Shown here: piece after piece, positions 8,431-15,621 of the stretch
Numbering within the stretch: position 1 is the first letter of the stretch
Layout of the letters: every line of letters begins with the position of its first letter
NCBI GenBank assembly: GCA_021819725.1
Contig: JAKAQR010000041.1
Coordinates: 1 to 24,026, forward strand
DNA length: 24,026 nucleotides
Direction: 5' to 3'
From: Actinomycetes bacterium
GTDB taxonomy: Bacteria > Actinomycetota > Acidimicrobiia > Acidimicrobiales > Acidimicrobiaceae
Made by a program: the position numbers and the translations under genes
Notes under the pieces: generated by a model
The model's database searches: none
What the model saw: the letters and a program-made list of their open reading frames with translations, nothing else
What the model was told of the DNA's origin: nothing

Positions 8431-9893
8431 TGCCTGCTGATCCCAGAGGTTTCCTCAAGTTTGCTCGCAAGGATCCAGAACGTAGACCGGTAACGCTCCG
8501 ACTTGGAGACTGGAAAGAGGTCTACACCAAACCGGACCCTGCTGAGGGCATCATCCAAGCCCAGCGGTGCATGGACTGCGGCATCCCCTTTTGTCACCAA
8601 GGATGCCCCCTTGGCAACCTAATTCCTGAGTGGAATGAACTCGTCGGCCGCGATCGTTGGGCAAGCGCGTCCGAGAGATTACACGCCACCAACAACTTCC
8701 CTGAGTTCACGGGTCGACTGTGTCCGGCGCCGTGTGAAACCGCGTGTGTGCTCGCACTAAACCGAGATGCAGTCACGATCGAGTACGTCGAGAAATCCAT
8801 CAGCGAAACGGCTTTTACCCATGGATGGGTCCAGCCAGTTGTTCCAAAAGAATCCACTGGGCGTGCCGTAGCAATCGTGGGCTCTGGTCCGTCTGGTCTC
8901 GCAGCAGCCCAGCAACTTGCTCGCTCCGGACACCGGGTGACCGTGTTCGAACGGGCTGACCGCATTGGGGGGCTTTTGCGCTACGGCATACCGGAGTTCA
9001 AAATGGAGAAAGCGGTCCTCGATCGCCGTTTGGCGCAACTCAGTCAAGAAGGCGTCGAGTTTCGGACCAGTGTAACCATCGGCGACGATATCGACCTTGA
9101 ATCTCTCGCTGAGGACTTCGATGCGACTGTCCTTGCCCTCGGGTCCACTAGACCTCGTACTATCGACGTTCCAGGCAGCGATGCCGCTGACATCCTACCT
9201 GCCATGGAGTTCTTACCCCATGCCAATCGCGCCCTATATGAACCTGAGTTCGCTCCTCCCGTAACCGCTGCAGGCCGAAGGGTCGTGATCCTTGGCGGAG
9301 GTGATACTGGCGCAGACTGCCTCGGTACTGTCCTTCGACAAGGAGCGACCGCGGTAAGCCAACTTGAGATCATGCCGCGCCCCCCGGATACTCGTCCAGA
9401 TACGGCACCTTGGCCGACCTACCCCCCGCTCTTTCGCATTTCGTCAGCACATGAGGAGGGTGGCGACAGAATTTTCGCTCGCGAGACGCTGAGATTCGAG
9501 TGTGACACCGCGGGAAAAGTCTCTGGTTTAGTAGTGGCCACGGTCACCGTTGGCGCTACCGGCAAACTTGAGCGAGTGCCAGGGTCAGAGGAGTTCATTG
9601 CCGCTGACCTCGTCCTCTTAGCGATGGGCTTCGTCGGGCCCGACCTGTCAATGTTTCCTACAGAGCCGCCCCTGACAACAACCGCTCGAGGTACGCTACA
9701 GGTCGACAGCCGCTTCCAAACATCCATCGAAGGTGTCTTCGCTGCCGGCGATGCACGCCGGGGTCAATCGCTCATTGTTTGGGCTATAGCCGAAGGCAGG
9801 TCGGTGGCCCACCACGTAGATGAGTACCTTATGGGCTCAACTGACCTTCCATGCCCTATCGCACCAGACACCGCGCCGCTCGCTATCATGTAG
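8430..9893 (+). CDS. gltD: Glutamate synthase (NADPH) small chain
   Basis: This 487-aa beta subunit of GOGAT feeds NADPH electrons to GltB. The N-terminal iron-sulfur region has cysteines C47, C50, C55 and C59 (RCMDCGIPFCHQGCPLGN) and a second set in RLCPAPCETACVLALN. An FAD-binding Rossmann motif VGSGPSGLAAAQQLA follows at about residue 150, with RIGGLLRYGIPEFKM after it. The NADPH-binding motif LGGGDTGADCLGT is near residue 285, and the C-terminal FAD segment is GVFAAGDARRGQSLIVWAI. ATG 8430 overlaps the gltB stop (TGATG). A longer open frame upstream only shadows gltB. The gene ends five bases before tRNA-Arg(TCG), so readthrough into the tRNA is possible. Confidence 0.97.
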   Translation: MPADPRGFLKFARKDPERRPVTLRLGDWKEVYTKPDPAEGIIQAQRCMDCGIPFCHQGCPLGNLIPEWNELVGRDRWASASERLHATNNFPEFTGRLCPAPCETACVLALNRDAVTIEYVEKSISETAFTHGWVQPVVPKESTGRAVAIVGSGPSGLAAAQQLARSGHRVTVFERADRIGGLLRYGIPEFKMEKAVLDRRLAQLSQEGVEFRTSVTIGDDIDLESLAEDFDATVLALGSTRPRTIDVPGSDAADILPAMEFLPHANRALYEPEFAPPVTAAGRRVVILGGGDTGADCLGTVLRQGATAVSQLEIMPRPPDTRPDTAPWPTYPPLFRISSAHEEGGDRIFARETLRFECDTAGKVSGLVVATVTVGATGKLERVPGSEEFIAADLVLLAMGFVGPDLSMFPTEPPLTTTARGTLQVDSRFQTSIEGVFAAGDARRGQSLIVWAIAEGRSVAHHVDEYLMGSTDLPCPIAPDTAPLAIM

Positions 9894-9898
9894 TGCAT

Positions 9899-9971
9899 GC
9901 GCTCGTAGCTCAACGGATAGAGCACCTGACTTCGGATCAGGCGGTTGGGAGTTCGAATCTCTCCGAGCGCG
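9899..9971 (+). tRNA. tRNA-Arg (anticodon TCG)
   Basis: This is a 73-nt tRNA with acceptor GCGCTCG/CGAGCGC, discriminator G and D-arm GCTC/GAGC. The anticodon stem CCTGA/TCAGG encloses loop CTTCGGA (anticodon TCG), and the T-loop is TTCGAAT. CCA is not encoded. It differs from tRNA-Arg(ACG) at 340-412 essentially in the anticodon arm. It sits directly behind gltD and directly ahead of a decayed integrase. Confidence 0.97.
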
Positions 9972-9994
9972 CTTATTATCCCAGGTCAGAGGCC
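9943..9994 (+). repeat. Putative att region, tRNA-Arg(TCG) 3' end plus flank
   Basis: Positions 9943-9975 are identical over 33 nt to the complement of 336-368. The following TATCCCAG and TCAGAGGCC (to 9994) repeat the flank of the other tRNA-Arg with small differences. An integrase remnant begins 37 nt further on. No further copy of this block is visible downstream in the window, so the distal end of the presumed element is not identified. Confidence 0.5.
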
Positions 9995-10030
9995 ATATTG
10001 CTCAATGAGTATCGAAACTGACTTGCAAGA

Positions 10031-10491
10031 ATGTCACAATTGGGTATAGCCAAAGGTTCTGTTACCGAAATCAAGGCAGGCGTCTACCGGTTGCGCGTCG
10101 ATGCTGGACCAGACCCCGCCGCAGGAAGACGTAGAGAGGTCTCCCAGGTTATCCATGGAGGCAAAAGAGAAGCCAACAGTACGCTCCGTCATCTCATCAA
10201 TGAGGTCGAGTCGGAGTAGTCGCCAGCACCAAGCAGGCGGTGGATGAACTCTGGGGCGAATGGTTGGAGTTCAAACGGGGAACAGCGTCACCAAAATCGA
10301 TTGAACTCTACTCATCCTGCATGCGACACTATATCTTGCCAGCCCTCAGTAGAAGAAAGCCTACCTCGCTCAATCCTCATGACCTCGACACGTTCTATGG
10401 GGCCCTTACCAAGGATGGTGTGAGCGCTCATGGGGTACGCCAAATCCACTCTATTATGGTAGACCTTTTCACATTTGAGCGGCTCACATAA
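10031..10491 (+). pseudogene. Decayed tyrosine integrase (N-terminal domains only, frameshifted)
   Basis: Two consecutive frames together resemble the first 150 residues of an actinobacterial phage integrase. Frame one (ATG 10031 to TAG 10219) encodes an arm-type DNA-binding domain (GVYRLRVDAGPDPAAGRRRE, then GGKREANSTLRHLINEVES). Frame two, in another phase, is open across this point and carries the core-binding domain (VDELWGEWLEFKRGTASPKS, YILPALSRRKP, VRQIHSIMVDLF) up to a stop at 10489-10491. A single indel near 10210-10220 would join them. The catalytic domain with its Arg/His/Arg/Tyr residues is missing, and nothing resembling it follows. It is probably the relic of the element that used the adjacent tRNA-Arg(TCG). 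Confidence 0.7.
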
Positions 10492-10783
10492 GGTTCACCG
10501 GCGCAAGAATTCGGGCAGCATAGGAGCGAGGCAAGTAAACTGCGGGTGGTCCTTCTTACAAACGAAGTGGACCACGCTCAAGGGGTCGTCCAGTATTCTG
10601 TGGTTCAGTTTAGAGGACGAGGTTGGGGACTGATTTCGCAATGCTCAAGTCCAATACGGGTCGCTCCCGCTCGAGCATTGATGCCTGCTCTAACACACGG
10701 TGTGCCCCGGAGCTGTTCCAATCAGGCTCCGCATGGGATAAGCGGTGCTCTGCTAGCAGCCAACCAGGAAAGCCGCCTTTTGA
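10492..10783. other. Gene-free stretch with an imperfect hairpin
   Basis: No convincing coding frame is present. At 10546-10575 an inverted repeat GTGGTCC...GGACCAC is extended by TTC/GAA with a two-base bulge. Its right arm AAGTGGACCACG recurs exactly at 17988-17999. This could be the scar of an insertion sequence end; no transposase frame remains. Confidence 0.4.
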
Positions 10784-11590
10784 TCAGGGATTCACGAGAT
10801 GGGCGTCTGTGGTCGGAATGGCGCTGTATTCTTCGAGTGATAGCTCGCGCACATCCACCACTTTGCCGACATCGTCAATGATGGTCATGGCAGAATCGAT
10901 GGGGAGCGGAGATACAGCGCCTTCGATTCCACTTGCATTAAAGATAATGTCGTGTAGCGTAGTATCAACCTTACGGAGGCGTGTTTCCCATTCGCTGATT
11001 CGGCTATAGACAGGAAGACTCGCTTTTGAGCCTAGGTATGGCTTGACCATTGCTCCAGGAATGGCCTCAAAGGGAGCGTGAAATTTCCAGTGTGTCATTC
11101 GATGGACGATGTTGTCAACCAGCGCAATCAGTGTATCCACTTGGCAACGTTGCGCAAGTCTGGCTACAGACTGGTAAAGCGCTAGACTGACGAGACCTGC
11201 TGCCAGCGGCGCCTGATATTCTGGGGCGATCACAAGCGTGCCAATATCCCAACAGTCGCGGCCCGTAAGCAATGTTCGCACGACCTCGGGATCAGCATAC
11301 AGCTCGGGCCATAGCTTTTTAATGTCGTTCACGGTCTTGAGGCCGACTCTGTCGTTTGGCATGATGATTCTTGTAAGACCAGCAGTAGTATTGTTTAAAT
11401 TGTCGACCACATAAATGACAACACCATGGTGTTCATACGGGCCATATTCCTCGGCCAATTGTTCGGACGTGTTACCAAATTCCTCGAAGAAGAGGGATGC
11501 TTCAAGTTCTAAAGCCCGCTTGGCCTTTGGGTCATTCACAGCTAAGATGTGCACACTGAATGGAGGGCTATTTGTCACTGGCAACTCCAT
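10784..11590 (-). CDS. GNAT-fold-like protein resembling LuxI/FeeM-type N-acyl synthases; function unassigned
   Basis: This 268-aa protein has no signal peptide or membrane segment. The layout recalls autoinducer-synthase-like GNAT enzymes: an N-terminal segment 'FFEEFGNTSEQLAEEYGPYE', a strand VVIYVVDN, then 'AGLTRIIMPND', a central strand W114-DIGTLVIAPEYQ (comparable to the WE.SR strand of LuxI), a long helix (LVSLALYQSVARLAQ), then DTLIALVDNIVHRMTHWKFH and IPG. The Arg of the LuxI WExSR motif is absent, so homoserine-lactone synthesis should not be assumed; an acyl- or acetyl-transfer role is inference. The frame is open upstream to 11680 without a usual start codon, so ATG 11590 is used; no clear Shine-Dalgarno precedes it. 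It follows the SpeD-like gene by 123 nt on the same strand. Base composition is more AT-rich than gltBD, fitting acquisition with the neighbouring element. Confidence 0.6.
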   Translation of the reverse strand: MELPVTNSPPFSVHILAVNDPKAKRALELEASLFFEEFGNTSEQLAEEYGPYEHHGVVIYVVDNLNNTTAGLTRIIMPNDRVGLKTVNDIKKLWPELYADPEVVRTLLTGRDCWDIGTLVIAPEYQAPLAAGLVSLALYQSVARLAQRCQVDTLIALVDNIVHRMTHWKFHAPFEAIPGAMVKPYLGSKASLPVYSRISEWETRLRKVDTTLHDIIFNASGIEGAVSPLPIDSAMTIIDDVGKVVDVRELSLEEYSAIPTTDAHLVNP

Positions 11591-11713
11591 ATGCGGAAAT
11601 TCGGTTGTATTGAGTTCCTCGGATATTGCAACATGTACCTCGTCAAAAGGCGAACCAGTTGATCCGGAGCTTGTATCTTGTCATTAGTTTGGCTGCTGGC
11701 TTTCATGATGAAA

Positions 11714-12091
11714 TCAGAATGATTTGGCGGTTATATGTGTGGCATCGAAAAAGTTTTTTGTGAACTTGATCGCGTCGGTTTCATCGAATGCCAAGCACGT
11801 GTAGATGTCCACGCTAAAAAACACTAAAGGGACTTCCCAGGCATAGAAGTGAGCACCGGAAGTTTCCCAGTGAACCCACCCTGCCCAGCCAAAACGTTCA
11901 GATTTATGGGTCACTGGATCAATCAGAAGAGTCATACCGCACACCTGCGAGAGTTGGGCAAGATAGTTTTGTATCTCAAGACTCCCAATTGGGAACTCCC
12001 TCCGCCCCTCTACTACTAGGCGTTGTCGATAAATTGAGGGAGCTAGATCGATATGCTCGTCATGATAGCTTCCGTCCACTTGTTGAACCAT
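11714..12091 (-). CDS. SpeD-like protein (S-adenosylmethionine decarboxylase fold)
   Basis: This 125-aa protein starts at ATG 12091 with AGGA seven bases upstream. The segment ETSGAHFYAWE followed by SVDIYTCLAFDETDA matches the active-site region of prokaryotic AdoMet decarboxylase (family ESH..IHTWPE...DVFTC). Counting back from the shared Trp (W85), S78 falls on the serine that self-cleaves to give the pyruvoyl cofactor, and C99 on the conserved cysteine of the D-x-x-T-C strand. The usual catalytic His two residues before the Trp is Tyr here, and a His occurs two residues earlier. Length is typical (about 120-130 aa). SpeD proteins normally decarboxylate AdoMet for polyamine synthesis; other SpeD homologs have been reported to act on amino acids. 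No aminopropyltransferase gene is nearby; the partner is the acyl-synthase-like gene downstream. Confidence 0.6.
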   Translation of the reverse strand: MVQQVDGSYHDEHIDLAPSIYRQRLVVEGRREFPIGSLEIQNYLAQLSQVCGMTLLIDPVTHKSERFGWAGWVHWETSGAHFYAWEVPLVFFSVDIYTCLAFDETDAIKFTKNFFDATHITAKSF

Positions 12092-12958
12092 GGTCTAATC
12101 CTAGCAGTCCAGCTCAGCCCACGCCTGTTGATGCCGGTACAGTCGCTATAGGTTTCGTGCGTGTTTGTCTGATGGTGTTTGGCATGCTGATTCTGGAGGC
12201 CCTGCGGAGCATTCAGGTATGCGAACTTGTAAAGTAGTGGTCTGAGCCTGACTCCACGACAGGACCGTGAGTTCATCGGCGACAAGGTGGTTGACGTGCT
12301 TGGGACCCTCGCTCTTTAGTGTTGGCGCGCCACCGACTGTCGTGGAAGGTAATCGCCGTTTTGCAAGGTGGCTGACAGCTGCGTCGCAGGCCATCGGGGG
12401 CGAGGGCTCTCGTTGGTGCGGGAGCCTAGTTACACGTGCCTGGGGCGTAGCGTTAGCCGCGGCGCAGGCGTCAGCGCTTTTCGTTCTGACAGTCACGGAC
12501 CCTGGGCGCGGCGGCTCCATAGCACCTAGCCCAGCACGAGCTGATCTGAAGATTGGTACGTCATCGCTACCCCATGACCATGAACGTTGAGTGCGTCGTA
12601 CTGTGGTGGTGACAGTCTAAGCCGCGTAGCGCGCCAGAGGGTGGTCCGTACCCGATTGCAGTCCGGATCTTGGTGAGTGGTTAGACCGGGTAAGCCGGGG
12701 CGGGTGTCTGTGTCTGTGAGGCAGGAATGATTGAGCGAATGGGATTACTGAGGAATACTCCAGATCGCCGGGCAGTGCGCGAGATCTCAGGACTGGCCCC
12801 GGCGTGACCGCCGACGGTGTTTGAGGATTTACATTGATGCCCATCTTGGATTGTGTTGAGTTCTGGCGCCTCGTCTCCGCTCTTGCTAGCGGGAGGAGTC
12901 AACCTGGTCAGAGGCTGGTCTGCTCAAGCCCGTGAGCCTGCAAGCCGATTAACTTACA
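12092..12958. other. 0.87-kb stretch without a supported gene; contains a coding relic
   Basis: No frame here has a recognisable product or a convincing start. On the minus strand, 12284-12322 encodes TLKSEGPKHVNHL, which matches TLKSEGRRFVNHL at 20145-20183 while using mostly different synonymous codons, so a piece of a decayed coding sequence is probably present. The remainder contains the upstream regions of the divergent SpeD-like and GGDEF-EAL genes. No promoter could be assigned with confidence. Confidence 0.45.
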
Positions 12959-15358
12959 ATGGCACCTACTCAGCCGAGGCCTCAATCTGCCGACCGAACT
13001 GGGGGTCGATGGTCATGGCTGTCGCTCGTCACAAGGATCTCGAATACGCCGACCCTAAAGTCCGTCGATTATCGGTACCACACGAAAGTGGCCCTGGGTA
13101 TTGTCGGTCTTTGGGTTATCCTCGAAACGTTACAGCTTGCCCAAGCCGACGTTTTGTACGCCTACTTCGTGTTGGCCGCGCTAACGCTCGGGAGTATTGC
13201 TCTGCATGTGCTACAACGTCGGCCTGCTAGGCGATGGATATGGGTGCTGATGGCAACCTCACTGATCCTTTTCATGTTAGGGTCTGTGCTGAGAATTAAA
13301 TTTCATTCATTCGGTGACCTGACTGATCATAGGTCATGGGTGCCAAGTCTGGTCAGTTTTTTGGGTTACGCAGCGTTGGTGATTGTGCTGTGGTCTATCT
13401 TGAGGATTCAGACCAGCACGACTCGTAATCCTCGCGGTGTGTTAGTCGAGACCATTCTTATTGGTCTTATCGTGTTTGCGCTTGCCTGGGCTTTTATCAT
13501 CGCGCCAATGCAGGAGCACCATGTTTCATTACGAGTCATTATTGTGTTAGCCCTATACCCAACGTTTTCCTCAATTTTGGTCGCCCTAGCCATACGGATT
13601 CAAATATTAAGCCAACGGCGCCATTATGTAGCCGATGTATTGATGTTGGTCACCATATTGTCTATTTTTCTTGGGGATGTTATCTATCTGCTTGATGAAG
13701 TTCATCGCATCACACTGTCATACAGTGTGCTCGATATACCGTATTCTTTCGCTCTACTGGCTATCCTTTTGCTGACCAGCCATCCGTCGGCGAACCACTT
13801 GACGGAAGCATCACATGGTCCTGAACAGCCGCGACTACTTCCACAGGTGGCGATCATCAGCGCTGGATTGCTGGTGTTGCCACTTCTGATTCTAGCCACA
13901 GCTCGAACGTCAGTCATTCGTGTAGTGCTTCTGTTGAGCGCGTTCTCTATTGCAGTGCTAGCCGTGATCAGATTGATACAGGCGATCGTCGATGCTGATC
14001 GTTTCCAGCAACGCCTTGTGTACCAGTCCACCCACGATCATCTCACGGGTCTTGGCAATCGTCAGCTTCTTGCGTTGGAGTGTGGGCGTAACCTATGTCG
14101 GAACGTTGATACTCAGTCGATTGAACAAGTCGCCGCCTTCTACATCGACTTAGATCGCTTTAAGCTTTTAAACGACACCCTGGGCCATAGCGGTGGGGAC
14201 ATCGTTCTGCGTGAGGTGGCCGACAGGCTGACCAAGGTTGCTCGCGAGACCGACAGGGTGTTTCGCTTGGGTGGAGATGAGTTCCTGCTAGTCGCCAAAG
14301 ACATTCGAGACACGGCACATGCCATAACGATCGCCGATGAGATCGGTTCGGTACTCAGAACGCCTATTACGCTGCGTGAGGCTGTCTATCATATTTCCGC
14401 TGCGATAGGTATAGCTGTTACGCCGAGGACTCCTGAATTCGACATTGAGACACTGATCGAGGATGCGGATCTTGCAATGTATGAGGCCAAGGTGCGTAGC
14501 CCGAATTCTATGGCCATTTTCAAAGGGAAGATGCGACAGTTGGTTGAGGAGAATGCAGGGCTCGAACACGATCTCTACAACGCTATCAATGACAATCAGC
14601 TCTTTCTTGTCTATCAGCCTATCGTCTCAACTGAATCTTCGAGGATTGTGGCTGTCGAGGCGCTATTGAGGTGGCATCATCCGACGAAGGGGATCCTTGC
14701 CCCGGATCAGTTTATTAGAATGGCCGAGCAGAGCGGGACGATCGTGGAGATTGGGAGATGGGTTGTATCGAATGCATTAAGAGATCTCCTCTTAATGCGG
14801 GCGTCGCATAAAGATCTAGCTGATCTACGAGTCAACGTCAATATCTCTGTTGAGCAGTTCCGAGGAGACAGGGTTGATACCATTGTGGTTGCTGCGCTGA
14901 GGGATAATGGGCTCACAGGTGAGGCGCTTTGTGTTGAAATTACTGAGTCCTCGCTAATGAAGGACCTGAATGTCGCCGATGATCAGTTACAAAAGTTGCG
15001 CCGCCGTGGCGTTAGGGTGGCGCTCGATGACTTTGGGACCGAGTATTCGTCGCTCGCTTATCTGCGGAATCTGCCGGTGGATTGCCTGAAGATAGATCGG
15101 TCCTTTGTGGAACCTCTAGGTTCTGGCATGTCGGTTGCAGACACCCTGGTAGCAGCCATCATTGGTATTGGGATGGGTTTGGAGATGGAGATCGTTGCTG
15201 AGGGTGTAGAAAGCTCTAGACAACTCACCCGGTTGGCCGAGTTGGGATGTGGTGAGGTTCAAGGATACTTTTACTCTCGACCTGTGCCAGCACAGAAGCT
15301 GGCTGGGTTAGTGAAAAAGTTAAAGGACCTTCGAGCAGCTGGTGTATCGCCAGAGTAG
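12959..15358 (+). CDS. Membrane-bound GGDEF-EAL protein (cyclic-di-GMP synthase/phosphodiesterase)
   Basis: This is a 799-aa protein. Residues about 45-340 hold roughly nine to ten hydrophobic helices forming a membrane sensor region with no recognised ligand-binding domain. A GGDEF domain follows (THDHLTGLGNR...), with intact G438-GDEF-442 and an upstream RETD (429-432) at the spacing of the inhibitory I-site. The EAL domain has E567 in EALLRW and retains NISVEQF, EITESS, the DDFG metal motif, LKIDRSF, EGVE and EVQGYFYSRP. DDFGT is followed by E instead of the usual G. Both activities are therefore possible; which one dominates cannot be read from sequence. ATG 12959 lacks a clear Shine-Dalgarno, and the first 40 residues look atypical, so a later start is possible. 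No operon partner lies on this strand. Confidence 0.93.
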   Translation: MAPTQPRPQSADRTGGRWSWLSLVTRISNTPTLKSVDYRYHTKVALGIVGLWVILETLQLAQADVLYAYFVLAALTLGSIALHVLQRRPARRWIWVLMATSLILFMLGSVLRIKFHSFGDLTDHRSWVPSLVSFLGYAALVIVLWSILRIQTSTTRNPRGVLVETILIGLIVFALAWAFIIAPMQEHHVSLRVIIVLALYPTFSSILVALAIRIQILSQRRHYVADVLMLVTILSIFLGDVIYLLDEVHRITLSYSVLDIPYSFALLAILLLTSHPSANHLTEASHGPEQPRLLPQVAIISAGLLVLPLLILATARTSVIRVVLLLSAFSIAVLAVIRLIQAIVDADRFQQRLVYQSTHDHLTGLGNRQLLALECGRNLCRNVDTQSIEQVAAFYIDLDRFKLLNDTLGHSGGDIVLREVADRLTKVARETDRVFRLGGDEFLLVAKDIRDTAHAITIADEIGSVLRTPITLREAVYHISAAIGIAVTPRTPEFDIETLIEDADLAMYEAKVRSPNSMAIFKGKMRQLVEENAGLEHDLYNAINDNQLFLVYQPIVSTESSRIVAVEALLRWHHPTKGILAPDQFIRMAEQSGTIVEIGRWVVSNALRDLLLMRASHKDLADLRVNVNISVEQFRGDRVDTIVVAALRDNGLTGEALCVEITESSLMKDLNVADDQLQKLRRRGVRVALDDFGTEYSSLAYLRNLPVDCLKIDRSFVEPLGSGMSVADTLVAAIIGIGMGLEMEIVAEGVESSRQLTRLAELGCGEVQGYFYSRPVPAQKLAGLVKKLKDLRAAGVSPE

Positions 15359-15485
15359 TTGCCTCCAAACTTTTTTGCACACTGCTGAGGAGGTATGCAC
15401 AAATGTTGTGTGCGAACCACTTCACAACCGTGACCTAAACCAGTTTGGATGCGGTTGATAACCAGACGGCTAGCGCAGGATCGGT

Positions 15486-15501
15486 TTGTCTTAAAAGACA
15501 A
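15486..15501. terminator. Short inverted repeat between convergent genes (possible bidirectional terminator)
   Basis: TTGTCTT-AA-AAGACAA is a perfect 7-bp inverted repeat, extended by a mismatch and two G-C pairs. It lies in the 263-nt gap between the ends of the GGDEF-EAL gene (plus) and the sortase gene (minus). There is no run of T after it, so a terminator role is only a suggestion. The rest of this gap shows nothing recognisable. Confidence 0.3.
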
Positions 15502-15621
15502 CCCGGTGCCTAATATCTAAGCGTGATGCGGCGCGCTGGCTCACGTTTAGGATGGGATCGCATGGATGTACCAATGTACAGCCATCACATATATCGTCAA
15601 GAGCAGTCCGACAGAACCTGC

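Noticed and set aside
12146..12590. Overlapping 107-aa and 124-aa frames on opposite strands
   Set aside because: Neither has a ribosome-binding site or a recognisable product; only the short TLKSEG fragment on the minus strand looks like old coding sequence.
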